A DNA stretch of 64,000 bases. It comes from Neocallimastix lanati (nom. inval.) (taxonomy: Eukaryota; Neocallimastigomycota; Neocallimastigomycetes; Neocallimastigales; Neocallimastigaceae). Shown in pieces: positions 35,394 to 46,341 of the stretch; the first letter of the stretch is position 1; every line of letters begins with the position of its first letter. The notes under the pieces were generated by a model, which searched no databases, had not been told where the DNA came from, and saw only the letters and a list, made by a program, of their open reading frames with translations. Made by a program: the position numbers and the translations under genes. The stretch spans positions 666,501-730,500 of the forward strand of contig JACVTC010000095.1 of NCBI GenBank assembly GCA_016946835.1, written 5' to 3'.

Positions 35394-36012
35394 TGGTTTG
35401 GTTCGGGGTTTTTATAAAAATTATTCAAAAATTATAAATAAAATTAAAACAATAATAAAAATAAAAATAAAAGATTAATATAAACAAAAAAAAATAAATA
35501 AACAATATAACTTTTTAAAATTTGATTTTTATAATTCTTTTATTAAATTTTTTTATTTAAAAATTATAATGTTAGAATTACAATATAAAAAAAATACAAT
35601 TTTTTTTACTGTTATTTATATTTTTTTCTTAAAATAATAGAAATGGTAAAGCCATTTCTTTGTATAATAAAAATTAATTATTATTAATAATTTTTATATT
35701 ATTTTTTTTTTTTTATTGTTAATATAATTATTATTTACTTATAATAAATAATGCTTATATATTAATCTATTACTAATTATTTATTACTAATCTACTTAAT
35801 TATATATTTTAAAAGACAATTTTTTTATTTTACAGAAATTAATTCTGTGGTTTAGTAATATTTATTTAATCCTAAAGTTTAATTTTACTAAGTTTAGAAA
35901 AATAATATTATTTAAATTGTTAATATAAAATTTATAATCATTTCATCAAATTTGTAATATAATATTTATAATAAAACATATAATAATAATATAACTATTT
36001 TCTTTTATGTTT

Positions 36013-36058
<46 letters not shown>

Positions 36059-36440
36059 TAGTAATCATTAATACAATTTTTAATCTGGAATTTTCCAAAG
36101 AAATAATTAATATTGATAAGTTTAATATTAATAAAAGAATTATTGATAAGATTTTGATAAACTATTAAGAAAATTGATAAAATAAACTATATAATATTTA
36201 TAAGGATTTTAATAATAATAAAATATAGATAAGAATAATAAAAGTAGTATAGATAAGGAATTAATATTAAATACACTTTTTTAAATAGTATAATTTAATT
36301 TGTACTAATTAGGAATATAGATGAATTTATTAGAATATAGAAAGTTCCAAAAGAATAAAGAATCAAATAATTTATTTAAGGGTTAAATAAATCATTTAAG
36401 ATGAATAACCAAAAGAACATTATTTGGGCATTCTTTATCA
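35394..36440 (-). repeat. 3' LTR of element C
   Basis: Matches 42483-43518. On the minus strand it starts TGATAAAGAATGCCC and ends CCGAACCAAACCA. Contains a poly-T of about 46 bases (36010-36056). Confidence 0.92.
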
Positions 36441-36452
36441 AGATGCCCCCAC
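36441..36452 (-). promoter_or_regulatory. Polypurine tract of element C
   Basis: Minus-strand TGTGGGGGCATCT directly precedes the LTR. Element A has AGAGGGGGCATCA in the same place. Confidence 0.8.
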
Positions 36453-36463
36453 AAAGACTCAAG

Positions 36464-39400
36464 CTATACCAGAGCTGAGTTATACTTTACTATATTCTTT
36501 ACATGAACATTTCTGTTCATTTGAATTCCGGTCTTGACGTCTGCAAGAATAACAGTATTGAATTGCCTTTTAATTACCTTTAATGGTCCAACAAAGTAGG
36601 GTTCCAACTTAGTTCTACTAAAGTTTCTAACAAGCACAAGATCTCCGGCTTTAATTTCTTTAGCTTTATTCCAGCTCTGTTTTTCTTCTCGTCTGGCAGC
36701 CCAATATTTATTGGCATTCTTGATATTTTCACAAGCTTCCATAGTCCAGCGATAATGATTGATAAACTTTTCCAGTAAGATTTCATCAGATGATTTATTA
36801 ATTCCCTTAGTCGGTCTAGCTGCGATATCAAAGGGTTGCTGATCTTCTCGGCCATACACTAATTCGAAACTTGAATGATTAGTTGTAGAATTTTTAACTG
36901 TTCTAAGAGCCCAAAGAGCCGACGGTAATACTTCGTCCCAATCTCTATTTTCGGTTCCTAGAAGTCGTAATAGCTTGCCTATTTCTTTGTTCCTATTTTC
37001 CGTCAATCCATTGCTTTCAGGATGATAAGTAGAAACAAACTTAACATAAACATCGTACAAATCGAGAAATACCTTGGTCATATCGGAAGTAAATTGTACC
37101 CCATTGTCAGTAGTAATAACTTGGGGAACTCCATGACGAGCGAAAACTTTAATTAAGAATTTTACTACATCTTTAGAAGTAATACTTTCAGTAGGCTCGG
37201 CTTCTACCCACTTAGTAAAGTAATCTACTACTACTAAAATATATTGGTTATTGTTACTTGTTGGTTTTAGCGGACCTATAATATCTAGACCAAGATGTGT
37301 AAATGGACCTTCCACTTGAGTTGGAATATTTTCCGTGGGTTCTGGGTACGGTTGCGGTCGATTCAATTGACATTTGGCACATTTGGATATGACTCTTTTA
37401 ATGTCATTCACCATATCATTCCAGTAGTAACTTTTCCTCAAGCGTTGGTATGTTTTGTAATAACCATCGTGGCCGATTTTATGAGCTTCGAATATAAGTT
37501 TTAACTTTTCGTCAGTTTCTGTGACTAATTTCCTATAATTGTTTCCATCAATGAAGTATTCTACTCCATCTATTTTTGTAAACTTTTCGTTAATGAATTC
37601 TTTAATAACTTTGGATAGCAGATCGTTTTCTTCATTATTACTAATTTTGGTTGCTAATACTTTCTTTTCTTCAAGATTCTTCATTCTAGATAAGGCATCA
37701 GCAACCACATTCTTTTTCCCTTGTTCGTAACGAATGTCAACTTTTAACATACTAGCCGTGAGGCACCATCTAGTTTGTCGAGCATTGTTGGGTTCCTTAT
37801 TTTTAAATAGTCCAAGTAGGGGTTTGTGATCAGTGTAGACGATAGTTATAAACGGACTTCCCATGATATATGGTTTAAGCTTGGTGATGCAATAATATAA
37901 TGCGGTTCCTTCTAAGTCTGTTATACCATAATTCTTTTCAGCTTTAGTAAGACTTCGACTTACAAAGTGTACTGGATGTTCTACATCATTTTCATCCTTT
38001 TGTAGTAGTACTCCACCAATTCCTTCATACGAAGCATCTGTTCGAATGATAAACTCTTTCTCAAAATCTGGATACTTAAGAATTGGTGCATTAATCAATT
38101 TTTCCTTAAGTAGATTAAATCTTTCCTGATGTTGTTCGTTCCATTCATACGTAACTCCCTTTCTAAGCAACTTACAGATAGGAGCAGTTATTTGAGCATA
38201 GTTCGGAATGAAATCTCGATAATATCCCACTGATCCTAAGAATGAGCGAAGTTCATGAACGTCAGAAGGAGCTTTCCAATTCTTAATAGCTTCCACCTTA
38301 CTATCAATTGGTTTTAGTCCTTCAGTGGTAACTCTATGGCCAAGGACATCTACTTCGGTTTGCATAAAGTGGCACTTTTCAATGTTAATTTTTAGGTTAT
38401 TTTCCTTGAAGATTTCTAATACTTGTTTAATGTGTTCAATGTGTTCTTCAATACTTTTGGAGAAAATGAGGATATCATCAATAAAGTTGAAAACACAATT
38501 ACCAATGAGAGGAAATAAAATACGATTCATTTCTCGTTGGAAGGTAGCTGGAGCACCAGTTAATCCAAATGGCATGACTTTAAATTGGTAATTTCCGAAT
38601 CTAGTAGTAAAAGTGGTCATTTCTATGCTATCTTCTTCCATTTTAATTTGGTGATATCCAGAATAAAGGTCCATTGTTGTAAATACAACAGCTCCATTTA
38701 AACAATCAAAAATTTCATCAATATTGGGAATTGGGTAAGCATCTTTTTCAGTTCGATCATTTACTCCTCTATAATCTATACATAAACGCCATTTTCCGTT
38801 TGGTTTTGGTACCAAGACAATTGGGGATGACCATTCTGAACAAGAAGGTTCGATCAATTGTTTGTGGATTAATTTAATTATCTCGTTCTTAAGTATGTCT
38901 GACTTAAATTTTGATAACCTGTAGTATCGTTGTTTAAATGGTTTGGCATTGGCTTTAAGTTTAATTTTGTGGGGTTTAAGTTTTGAAGGTGTAAGTTCTT
39001 CTGTGGAAGTTGCTACTACTACAATGAAATTTTCAAGTAGTGCAATAATTGTATCTCGATATTTTTCATTTAAGGAAGCTTTAAAATTTGGATGATGAAT
39101 ATATTCCTTAGGAGGTAATCCTTCGATTTTCTTTAAATTATTCTTTAAGTCTCCTTCTTCAGGAACTTTCTTGAGCATACATAACAATTTGTCTTCTTCT
39201 AAAGGTTGATTATTTATTGAGGCAATATTATCAACTAAACCATCTGGTTTAACTTGACAAAGGCAATATCTAATAGGATGAATAAAAAGTTTATTATCAA
39301 CTTGTGTTTTTAGGTTGATAAGCATATCATAGAATGGTTCTTCCTTATCTATTATTCTAAAGTCGACATCAAACGTAAGATTTCCAATTGTGACAGGGAC

Positions 39401-40279
39401 TCTAATTATTATTCCTTCTGAATACTCATCATTTTGAGTAGCTAAACGAATTTTTCCTCGACTAATTCCTATGGGCTCATATTGATTTGGTAACTTATCC
39501 AAGTACCTTTTAGTAATTATACTAAGATTACTGCATGAGTCAATAAGCAGTTTACCAGGAACACCATCTACTGAGGCATCTACCATGGCAATATCATCTT
39601 CTTGCACTTCTTTACATTTACTAATATACGAATGATCAATATTATTTACTAATACCGCAGAAGCATAGACATTATCGATGGCACCAGTAATTTTTAACGA
39701 GTCTTTTTCTAGCCTAAGACCTTGCGTTACTTGAGCTCGTATTTTTGGCGCAACATTGAACAATTGACCAAAGGTAATATTACATTTAGTAGAGTTAAGA
39801 TCAGTAGCAACGTCATAATCTTCTACATTGGATACTAATTGGATATTTCTATACATCTTGCTTCTTCTTGTATTATTTAGTTTTTCAGATTTTTGTAAGT
39901 TAGAAATTTTCTCAATCGTCGCTGTCGTACTAGATTCCTGTTTGGTCTTATCCTTCTTTTTCTCTTTTGATTGAATATCTTCTTCAATTATAGTTGTAGG
40001 ATGGTAATCCATTCTTTTAGCTTCTTCCTCTCTTTCTCTATCTCTCAATTCCTTTTCAATTTTTTTTTCTTTATTGATACTTGGTTGAGCGATAATAGAA
40101 GGATGAAGTTGGGTTGGAGGAGGTAGAGTGTCCATATTCTTATCAGTCATTTCTAGTTCTCTTCTTTTTCTAAGAGCAGGAGTGGAAATTGAACGAGGTT
40201 GGTCTTTTAGTGTTTTGTACCTTCTCTTTTCTGCATTAGCCTCAACCTTTTTACTGAGTTGATCTAATTTCCTTTTCAT
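36464..40279 (-). CDS. pol: Pro-Pol polyprotein of element C: protease, RT, RNase H, integrase (1271 aa from first ATG)
   Basis: Domain order on the 1271-aa product: basic linker (1-165); retropepsin-like protease with LLIDSCSNLSII at 244-254, Asp247 being catalytic but with Cys where Gly is normal; RT (about 440-620; WRLCIDYRGVND, Asp537 in TTMDLYSGYHQ, catalytic FIDD at 599-602); RNase H (D748, E790, D817, D861); integrase with zinc ligands H933, H937, C967, C970 and a DD35E core D999, D1058, E1094; C-terminal LEPYFVGPLKVIKRQFNTV. Protease-RT-RH-IN order defines Ty3/gypsy. The frame is open upstream of this ATG to 40441, where it meets the gag slippery site, so it is probably made as a Gag-Pol fusion by -1 frameshifting. 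No chromodomain. No stops or frameshifts. Confidence 0.95.
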   Translation of the reverse strand: MKRKLDQLSKKVEANAEKRRYKTLKDQPRSISTPALRKRRELEMTDKNMDTLPPPTQLHPSIIAQPSINKEKKIEKELRDREREEEAKRMDYHPTTIIEEDIQSKEKKKDKTKQESSTTATIEKISNLQKSEKLNNTRRSKMYRNIQLVSNVEDYDVATDLNSTKCNITFGQLFNVAPKIRAQVTQGLRLEKDSLKITGAIDNVYASAVLVNNIDHSYISKCKEVQEDDIAMVDASVDGVPGKLLIDSCSNLSIITKRYLDKLPNQYEPIGISRGKIRLATQNDEYSEGIIIRVPVTIGNLTFDVDFRIIDKEEPFYDMLINLKTQVDNKLFIHPIRYCLCQVKPDGLVDNIASINNQPLEEDKLLCMLKKVPEEGDLKNNLKKIEGLPPKEYIHHPNFKASLNEKYRDTIIALLENFIVVVATSTEELTPSKLKPHKIKLKANAKPFKQRYYRLSKFKSDILKNEIIKLIHKQLIEPSCSEWSSPIVLVPKPNGKWRLCIDYRGVNDRTEKDAYPIPNIDEIFDCLNGAVVFTTMDLYSGYHQIKMEEDSIEMTTFTTRFGNYQFKVMPFGLTGAPATFQREMNRILFPLIGNCVFNFIDDILIFSKSIEEHIEHIKQVLEIFKENNLKINIEKCHFMQTEVDVLGHRVTTEGLKPIDSKVEAIKNWKAPSDVHELRSFLGSVGYYRDFIPNYAQITAPICKLLRKGVTYEWNEQHQERFNLLKEKLINAPILKYPDFEKEFIIRTDASYEGIGGVLLQKDENDVEHPVHFVSRSLTKAEKNYGITDLEGTALYYCITKLKPYIMGSPFITIVYTDHKPLLGLFKNKEPNNARQTRWCLTASMLKVDIRYEQGKKNVVADALSRMKNLEEKKVLATKISNNEENDLLSKVIKEFINEKFTKIDGVEYFIDGNNYRKLVTETDEKLKLIFEAHKIGHDGYYKTYQRLRKSYYWNDMVNDIKRVISKCAKCQLNRPQPYPEPTENIPTQVEGPFTHLGLDIIGPLKPTSNNNQYILVVVDYFTKWVEAEPTESITSKDVVKFLIKVFARHGVPQVITTDNGVQFTSDMTKVFLDLYDVYVKFVSTYHPESNGLTENRNKEIGKLLRLLGTENRDWDEVLPSALWALRTVKNSTTNHSSFELVYGREDQQPFDIAARPTKGINKSSDEILLEKFINHYRWTMEACENIKNANKYWAARREEKQSWNKAKEIKAGDLVLVRNFSRTKLEPYFVGPLKVIKRQFNTVILADVKTGIQMNRNVHVKNIVKYNSALV

Positions 40280-40431
40280 GGCACAAAGAATATTGTATTT
40301 CTCATCAAAATCAGAAGAACGAAGTTCTATATCTTCCTCGACTTCTTCAATTTCGTTTCCATTAATTTCATTAGAAGACTGATAATTGATAGAAGCTATT
40401 TTATTGACGACGGGAGTGCTTCTTCTCCCTA

Positions 40432-41301
40432 TTAATGATTTAAATTTTTACTAAAAAGTTTATTTTTGTTATCTTCGATGATTGCTCTAAGTTTAGGACA
40501 TTGTTGTTGGTAATGTCCTTTCTCTCCACAGAAATAGCAAGTTTTAATAGTGAGATTCCTCATTTTGTATACTAACTCATCCCTCTCAATTCCCTTATCA
40601 ATAGGTTTTTGTTCTACTACTGGTTTTCTTCTAAAACTTTGATTTAAGTGATTATTATGATTATTATTCGATGGATTTTGTTGAATACTAGAGTTTCCGT
40701 TGTCATTTCCTCTGATTAAACTCAAGCGATCTACTTTTTCAGCAACAGTAAAGGCTTTTTCTAAAGAGATCTCGTCTTTCAATGATACTCTTTTCCAGGC
40801 TTCTTTATTATTTTGTAATGATTCCGCATAGTCTAATACGCTCACCTGTTTCTTTTTCTGTTTATTTAACTTTAGATATAGTGACCTGTACCTTTTATTG
40901 AAGTTTTTGACTTTTTCAAATCTTCCAATTTTTAAGGCGCGAAGTTCTCTGAGGAGTTGGTTTTGATCTTCCTTCACACCATAAAAAGTTTCCAGAGCTT
41001 CAACTATTTGAGGTAATGAGGGATACCCAGTTACTGGATCTTCATTTTCTGAGTCCTCATCATCATCTTCAGATTCTTCATCTTCTTCCTGGTCCTTATT
41101 TTCTAGTTGCTGAATAATTTTTCTTGGTTCACCTTTGGAAGTCAGGACACATGCAATAAAAATTTTCTTTGGATCCGTTACATCTTGTAACTCAGCCCAT
41201 AATTGTATATCAGAGTACCAAGTCTGGATATCTAAATTTTCTTTAGAAAGAACTTCAATTCCTTTGAGTTCCTTCTTCAATTCCTTGAAATCTAGAGCCA
41301 T
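40432..41301 (-). CDS. gag: Gag of element C (about 289 aa)
   Basis: The start MALDFKELKKELKGIEVLSK is chosen because it aligns with MSTINFKDLKKELKDIEKIS in element A; an in-frame ATG 26 codons upstream (41379) adds a poor I/Y/P-rich leader. The protein has a capsid-type helical region (LRELRALKIGRFEKVKNFNK), an acidic insert (EDEESEDDDEDSENED) and one C-terminal zinc knuckle CYFCGEKGHYQQQC. It ends SKNLNH with TAA at 40432-40434, six bases past the slippery heptamer. It packages the element RNA into particles. Confidence 0.92.
   Translation of the reverse strand: MALDFKELKKELKGIEVLSKENLDIQTWYSDIQLWAELQDVTDPKKIFIACVLTSKGEPRKIIQQLENKDQEEDEESEDDDEDSENEDPVTGYPSLPQIVEALETFYGVKEDQNQLLRELRALKIGRFEKVKNFNKRYRSLYLKLNKQKKKQVSVLDYAESLQNNKEAWKRVSLKDEISLEKAFTVAEKVDRLSLIRGNDNGNSSIQQNPSNNNHNNHLNQSFRRKPVVEQKPIDKGIERDELVYKMRNLTIKTCYFCGEKGHYQQQCPKLRAIIEDNKNKLFSKNLNH
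40438..40444 (-). promoter_or_regulatory. Probable -1 ribosomal frameshift site of element C (U UUA AAU)
   Basis: In the gag frame the codons read AAT-TTA-AAT-CAT-TAA, giving the X XXY YYZ heptamer T TTA AAT. The -1 frame has stop codons (TAG TAA) only a few codons upstream and is open from here through the whole of pol. The same heptamer occupies the same place in element A, and T TTA AAC in element B. Confidence 0.8.
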
Positions 41302-41428
41302 TCTATGGTTTGTCTTGTTGAGATTTGAATAATATAGTAAAATAGGATAATATAATATTGGGTTTTGATAAGGTAACAAGTTGATTACTTCAGTATGGAA
41401 TTAATAATAATAAAAATAAAATTTTATC

Positions 41429-41571
41429 CTAGGCTCGAATTCCTCTTCGACCCACCTAGAAGATTTTAGAAAGAAATTTTAAACTAAGTTCGAATTCTTC
41501 TTCGACCCACTTAGATATGAATATTTATTTCGTTAAACAGTTGAGCTCGAATTCCTTTTCGACCCACTCAA
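41429..41571 (-). repeat. Three copies of a 31-nt covarying hairpin in the element C leader
   Basis: Hairpins at 41429-41459, 41484-41514 and 41541-41571. On the transcript strand each is: variable 5-nt stem, TGGG bulge, TCGAA, six-purine loop, TTCGA, one base, variable 5-nt stem. The outer stems are CTAGG/CCTAG, CTAAG/CTTAG and TTGAG/CTCAA, each self-complementary despite sequence change. The spacing is 55-57 bp. They lie 130-270 nt upstream of the gag start. A packaging or translation-control role is an inference. Confidence 0.8.
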
Positions 41572-42458
41572 CAGAACTTATTATTTGAATTATATTTATT
41601 TAGAAGCTTATATATATATTTTTTTTTTAATAGAAATTAATTTAATATTGTTATTATCAAGTTGAACTACCGACCAAGTTATATATAATAAACTACTAAC
41701 TTATGGGTCTTTCGTCCGATAATATTCATTCCGTCACCCTATTCACGTGATCTATGTTCCGTCACACGCTTCAGGATCTTAATATTACCCCTACTATCCC
41801 CCTCTTGACAGCTAGTAAGGCTTGTTTATGCTGATATAACTTGTTTAATTCAATCTTGATAAGAAAAGTATATTTCAATTATCAATATTAAATTAAAACA
41901 AATTTTAAATATAACTTAAGGAATATTAAAAAAAAATTTTTTTTTTTTTTTTTGTTTGTTTGTTTGTTTTATTATAAAAAAAAAGTATAACAAATTTAAA
42001 AATATACAAATTTACTAATATTATTAAAAATTTTATTTTATCTTTCTGCTTAACGGCATTTCCGGAAATTTTCCGTACTTATACCAAAACATAGGAAGTA
42101 GTATGTAAGTTAGCCCAGCTCGCCTATTACGGCTTCATGTAGCACTTACACCGGGCGCTTCTGCTGTCAAACCAACAGAACGGCCAGAACCCAAGAATAG
42201 TTGTCACTACAACCTACCCTTGAGGATAACTAACCTGAAAACTTCCTAATTCTTGCGATTTGGCTAAGTACGCTTCTAAATCGTACTAAATCCAATAAGC
42301 AAGAAAGACAGGTTATAAAAATTCTAATAATATATAAAGGAAGTTTCACCGATAAAAAAAATTATCTATCACTTCCTATAATTTTAATAAATAAAAAAAA
42401 AAAAAAGTTTTATAAGAAAGCTATTATTTTAATTCTATTTAAATTTTATCCTAACTTT
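41572..42458 (-). other. 5' leader of element C, including a GC-richer structured block
   Basis: Untranslated RNA between PBS and gag. 41690-41830 and 42045-42345 are much richer in G+C than surrounding DNA, with short inverted repeats such as ACGG/CCGT around ttccggaa (about 42052-42076). No ORF of note. It probably folds, and is a candidate for packaging or dimer signals. Confidence 0.55.
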
Positions 42459-42475
42459 CCCCGATATCTCCACCA
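42459..42475 (-). promoter_or_regulatory. Primer-binding site of element C
   Basis: Minus-strand TGGTGGAGATATCGGGG, seven bases after the 5' LTR end. It complements a tRNA 3' end of sequence CCCCGATATCTCCACCA. The identical PBS occurs in element A. I did not identify the tRNA species. Confidence 0.78.
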
Positions 42476-42482
42476 AATTTTA

Positions 42483-43099
42483 TGGTTTGGTTCGGGGTTT
42501 TTATAAAAATTATTCAAAAATTATAAATAAAATTAAAACAATAATAAAAATAAAAATAAAAGATTAATATAAACAAAAAAAAAATAAATAAACAATATAA
42601 CTTTTTAAAATTTGATTTTTATAATTCTTTTATTAAATTTTTTTATTTAAAAATTATAATGTTAGAATTACAATATAAAAAAAATACAATTTTTTTTACT
42701 GTTATTTATATTTTTTTCTTAAAATAATAGAAATGGTAAAGCCATTTCTTTGTATAATAAAAATTAATTATTATTAATAATTTTTATATTATTTTTTTTT
42801 TATTGTTAATATAATTATTATTTACTTATAATAAATAATGCTTATATATTAATCTATTACTAATTATTTATTACTAATCTACTTAATTATATATTTTAAA
42901 AGACAATTTTTTTATTTTACAGAAATTAATTCTGTGGTTTAGTAATATTTATTTAATCCTAAAGTTTAATTTTACTAAGTTTAGAAAAATAATATTATTT
43001 AAATTGTTAATATAAAATTTATAATCATTTCATCAAATTTGTAATATAATATTTATAATAAAACATATAATAATAATATAACTATTTTCTTTTATGTTT

Positions 43100-43136
<37 letters not shown>

Positions 43137-43518
43137 TAGTAATCATTAATACAATTTTTAATCTGGAATTTTCCAAAGAAATAATTAATATTGATAAGTT
43201 TACTATTAATAAAAGAATTATTGATAAGATTTTGATAAACTATTAAGAAAATTGATAAAATAAACTATATAATATTGATAAGGATTTTAATAATAATAAA
43301 ATATAGATAAGAATAATAAAAGTAGTATAGATAAGGAATTAATATTAAATACACTTTTTTAAATAGTATAATTTAATTTGTACTAATTAGGAATATAGAT
43401 GAATTTATTAGAATATAGAAAGTTCCAAAAGAATAAAGAATCAAATAATTTATTTAAGGGTTAAATAAATCATTTAAGATGAATAACCAAAAGAACATTA
43501 TTTGGGCATTCTTTATCA
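42483..43518 (-). repeat. 5' LTR of element C
   Basis: Direct repeat of 35394-36440, carrying the element promoter by position. Its poly-T (about 43103-43134) is shorter than in the other copy. Confidence 0.92.
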
Positions 43519-43804
43519 TCATGTAATAATTTAATTAAAAAATTATAATTAAATTATTAATCATTAATATTAGCTCTAACTGCTAATATTAAAGGTTTAG
43601 AAAAGAATCATACTTACCTATGGTTCTTTCTAATTATCGAGTTTATTATAACGAATTATAATAGACGAAACACTAAAATTGATAAGGAAAAGTTTTAATT
43701 ATAAAATTTGTTTTATTAAAATAATTTGTTTTATTATTTATTAAAAATTTTAAATGTTAAAACTTATTGTTATTATTATTATATTATAATTGTTATAATA
43801 ATAA

Positions 43805-44036
43805 CTCTTGATTTCTCAAAGAGAACTCAAGAGCCTTATTTATACTTTTTTGTCAAAATAAGGTTAAAATCAAAAGGGGTTCTAATCTTAACAAATCTCT
43901 TATCTAGGAAAAGACTAGAAGAAAAACCTAGATAAGTTTTTTGATCGATATTCTATCCATATCGATCATCGCGTTAATTAAGTAAAACCGATTACTTTTA
44001 AGAAGTAATTGGAAAAACCTTAATTAACCGATTACT
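43805..44036. other. Row of covarying hairpins in E-type LTR, copy 1
   Basis: H1 43805-43833 (13-bp stem with one mismatch, AAA loop); H2 43834-43863 (CCTTATTT/AAATAAGG); H3 43899-43936 (CTTATCTAGG/CCTAGATAAG); H4 43942-43968 (TGATCGATAT/ATATCGATCA); H5 near 43987-44012 (ATTACTT/AAGTAAT). Counterparts lie at 62302-62485. Confidence 0.75.
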
Positions 44037-44512
44037 TAATCTAATATAATGATCGAAAATAAAAGAATAAAATAATGAAAATTATTTCGATCATAAAATT
44101 TAAAATTTAATCTATTTAGTTCTATTTTATAGAACTTTACATAAAAAATATAAAACAATACATTAATAATAAAATACATGATTAATACAATACAGAATAC
44201 ATGATAGAATACAGAATACATGATAAAATACAGAATAGTGTTTTAGTTTATGATTTAATAAGTGAGAGAAAACTAAAACTAATAAATTTAATAATTAAGT
44301 GAATAATTAAATAAATTTAATATTATTTTAAATGTATAAAAATTATTTAATTAAATAAATTTTTAATATTAAACTAAATAAAATTTTAATATATAATTAA
44401 ATAAATTATTAATTATAATTAATTGTATAAATGAAATATGAGTTAAATAAAAGTTATATTAATTATAACCTAACTAAGAAAATATAATTATTTTGTTAAA
44501 AATAATTATAGA

Positions 44513-45478
44513 TGTAAAATAAAATACTTATCAAGTCTAGGTTTGTGGCTATTCTAAACTAACTTTACTACACTAATAACACTATATCTTAAACCTCTAT
44601 TATTTAATTAATTATTTTCTTTTTTAATTTCTTTTATTTATTTATTTTATTTATTAACTAATTTTCAACAACCACTTAACTGGGTAACGCAGGGTCCTTT
44701 CCGGAGTTCCCACTAGCAGTTAAGGTTTTACAAACTATAATATAATTGTTTTATAAGAAAGTAACTATTCTAATAATAGTTACGAAACTAATAATAAAAT
44801 TTAAATTTTCCTATTCTATACGATTTTCCAACTATCGTTCAATAGTTGAAAAATTAACTCTTTTTATACTTTTTCAAAATAAAATTTTAAATCAAAATAA
44901 ATTTTAATAAATTATATAAACATATTATTTTATATTATCAATTACATTATATAATAAATTACATGAAATGTTATGAATTATTTTAATATAAATCCTATTT
45001 AAAACTATCTAATTTTTCTAAAATTTTCTATGAAGAAAATTTAGAGTTTAATTCATTAATTATATGATTAAATATATTCTATCCATATATTTAATTTAAA
45101 TTTTGCCAAGTTGTGAAAACCAATTTACTAAACCACAACTTGCTATTTTTATTTTTAGAATTTCCATAATTTAAAAGACAAGTAAATAAAACGGCAAGTT
45201 TTTTGTAAACAAACGGAAAAGGCAATATTCCTTTAATTATTTTAATTTAACTAATTAATGACTAATTATTTTTTAATTTATGAAGTTTCGTGATTCAACT
45301 GAGTAATTGTTACGTAAATTCTCCAAATAATTTAGTCATACATTTTTGAGAAAATTATTTAAATTAATAATTTGGAATACATTTAAATTTATATTAAAAA
45401 TTTGGAAAACATTTTTATCCACAATAATTTACATTACATTACATTTAAATACGTATTCAAATTATTAAATATTTTACA
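44513..45478 (+). repeat. D-type solo LTR, copy 2, TSD ATAGA
   Basis: 966 bp from TGTAAAATAAAATAC to AAATATTTTACA, flanked by ATAGA (44508-44512 and 45479-45483). Inverted relative to 33757-34652, with clear but diverged similarity. Contains the CTTAACTG...CAGTTAAG GC-rich block (44675-44724). Confidence 0.87.
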
Positions 45479-45497
45479 ATAGATTCTTACACATCAC

Positions 45498-46324
45498 TGG
45501 TACAGTATTGAAGATTATTAAAAAAAAATAATATATTCTAATAATTAAAAATCTAATTTTTCACTAACAAAATAAATATTATTATAACTATTCTAATATA
45601 AATAACTTAAATAAATATTTTAATAAAATTTATCTCTAAATTAAAACTGAATTACCAAACAAACTAAATATTTAAACTAACCAAAATTATTTTTATCCTT
45701 AACTATAATAAAACACAAAAACAAGACTAATCAATTTAACTAGAGAACAATTTAATTTTATTTAATTATTTATTTAATTATTTATTTATACTAATACTAA
45801 ATATTTACTATTTCGTTCTCGAAAAATTAAAAGAAAAATATAAAAATAAAGTTGAAAGAAGAGGAAGAACTAAAGTATTGTTTTACTTTGTTCTTTTTAT
45901 ATCTTTAAAACATTTATTTGATTGGAGTAAAAATAAAAATATAAAATATAATGAAATATAATAACAAAAAATATAATAATTTTATAATAATAAAATATAA
46001 TAAAATATAATTTTAATATAATATTTAATATAAGATAATAATAAAAATATAATAAAGTATAATAAAATTTTTTATAATAAAAATATAAAATAATAATAAA
46101 TATAATTTTAATTATTTATAATAAAATATCTAATTGTTTACTATTACAATATTAAATAAATACAATTAATACATTATTTTAAATAATTTAGTTATTTATA
46201 CATATTTAATTTCCTTATTATATATTTTAATACTTTAATATTTTATTCTTATTCATTTATTAATTAATCTTATTAGTTTATTTAATTTTTTATTTATTTT
46301 TTATTTATTATTTGTATCGTAACA
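45498..46324 (-). repeat. 3' LTR of element B
   Basis: On the minus strand it begins TGTTACGATACAAATAATAA and ends TTCAATACTGTACCA. Nearly identical to 52557-53383. Confidence 0.93.
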
Positions 46325-46340
46325 TGATGCCACCCCTAAG
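46325..46340 (-). promoter_or_regulatory. Polypurine tract of element B
   Basis: Minus-strand CTTAGGGGTGGCATCA abuts the LTR. It overlaps the region just after the end of pol. Confidence 0.75.
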
Positions 46341-46341
46341 A

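Larger units (their letters stand above)
35394..43518 (-). mobile_element. Element C: full-length Ty3/gypsy LTR retrotransposon (8.1 kb)
   Basis: Direct repeats of about 1040 bp (35394-36440 and 42483-43518) enclose, on the minus strand, a PBS (42459-42475), a long leader, gag (41301-40432), a -1 shifted pro-pol ORF (ending 36464) and a polypurine tract (36441-36452). The LTRs differ mainly in homopolymer length, with only a couple of substitutions noticed, so insertion is recent. Both ORFs are intact. The flanks are TCAC (35390-35393) and TCAT (43519-43522), a 3-of-4 target duplication. Of the elements here it looks closest to being active. Confidence 0.92.
43522..45491 (-). repeat. E-type solo LTR, copy 1, interrupted by a D-type solo LTR; TSD CATCA
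   Basis: Left part 43522-44512 and right end TTCTTACA (45484-45491) match the E LTR at 61974-62764 (TGTAATAATTT to TTTCTTACA on the plus strand). The gap is a solo D LTR. With element C removed, CATCA precedes it (35388-35392) and CATCA follows it (45492-45496), a perfect TSD. The segment 43805-44040 holds a row of hairpins conserved by covariation with copy 2. Confidence 0.75.
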
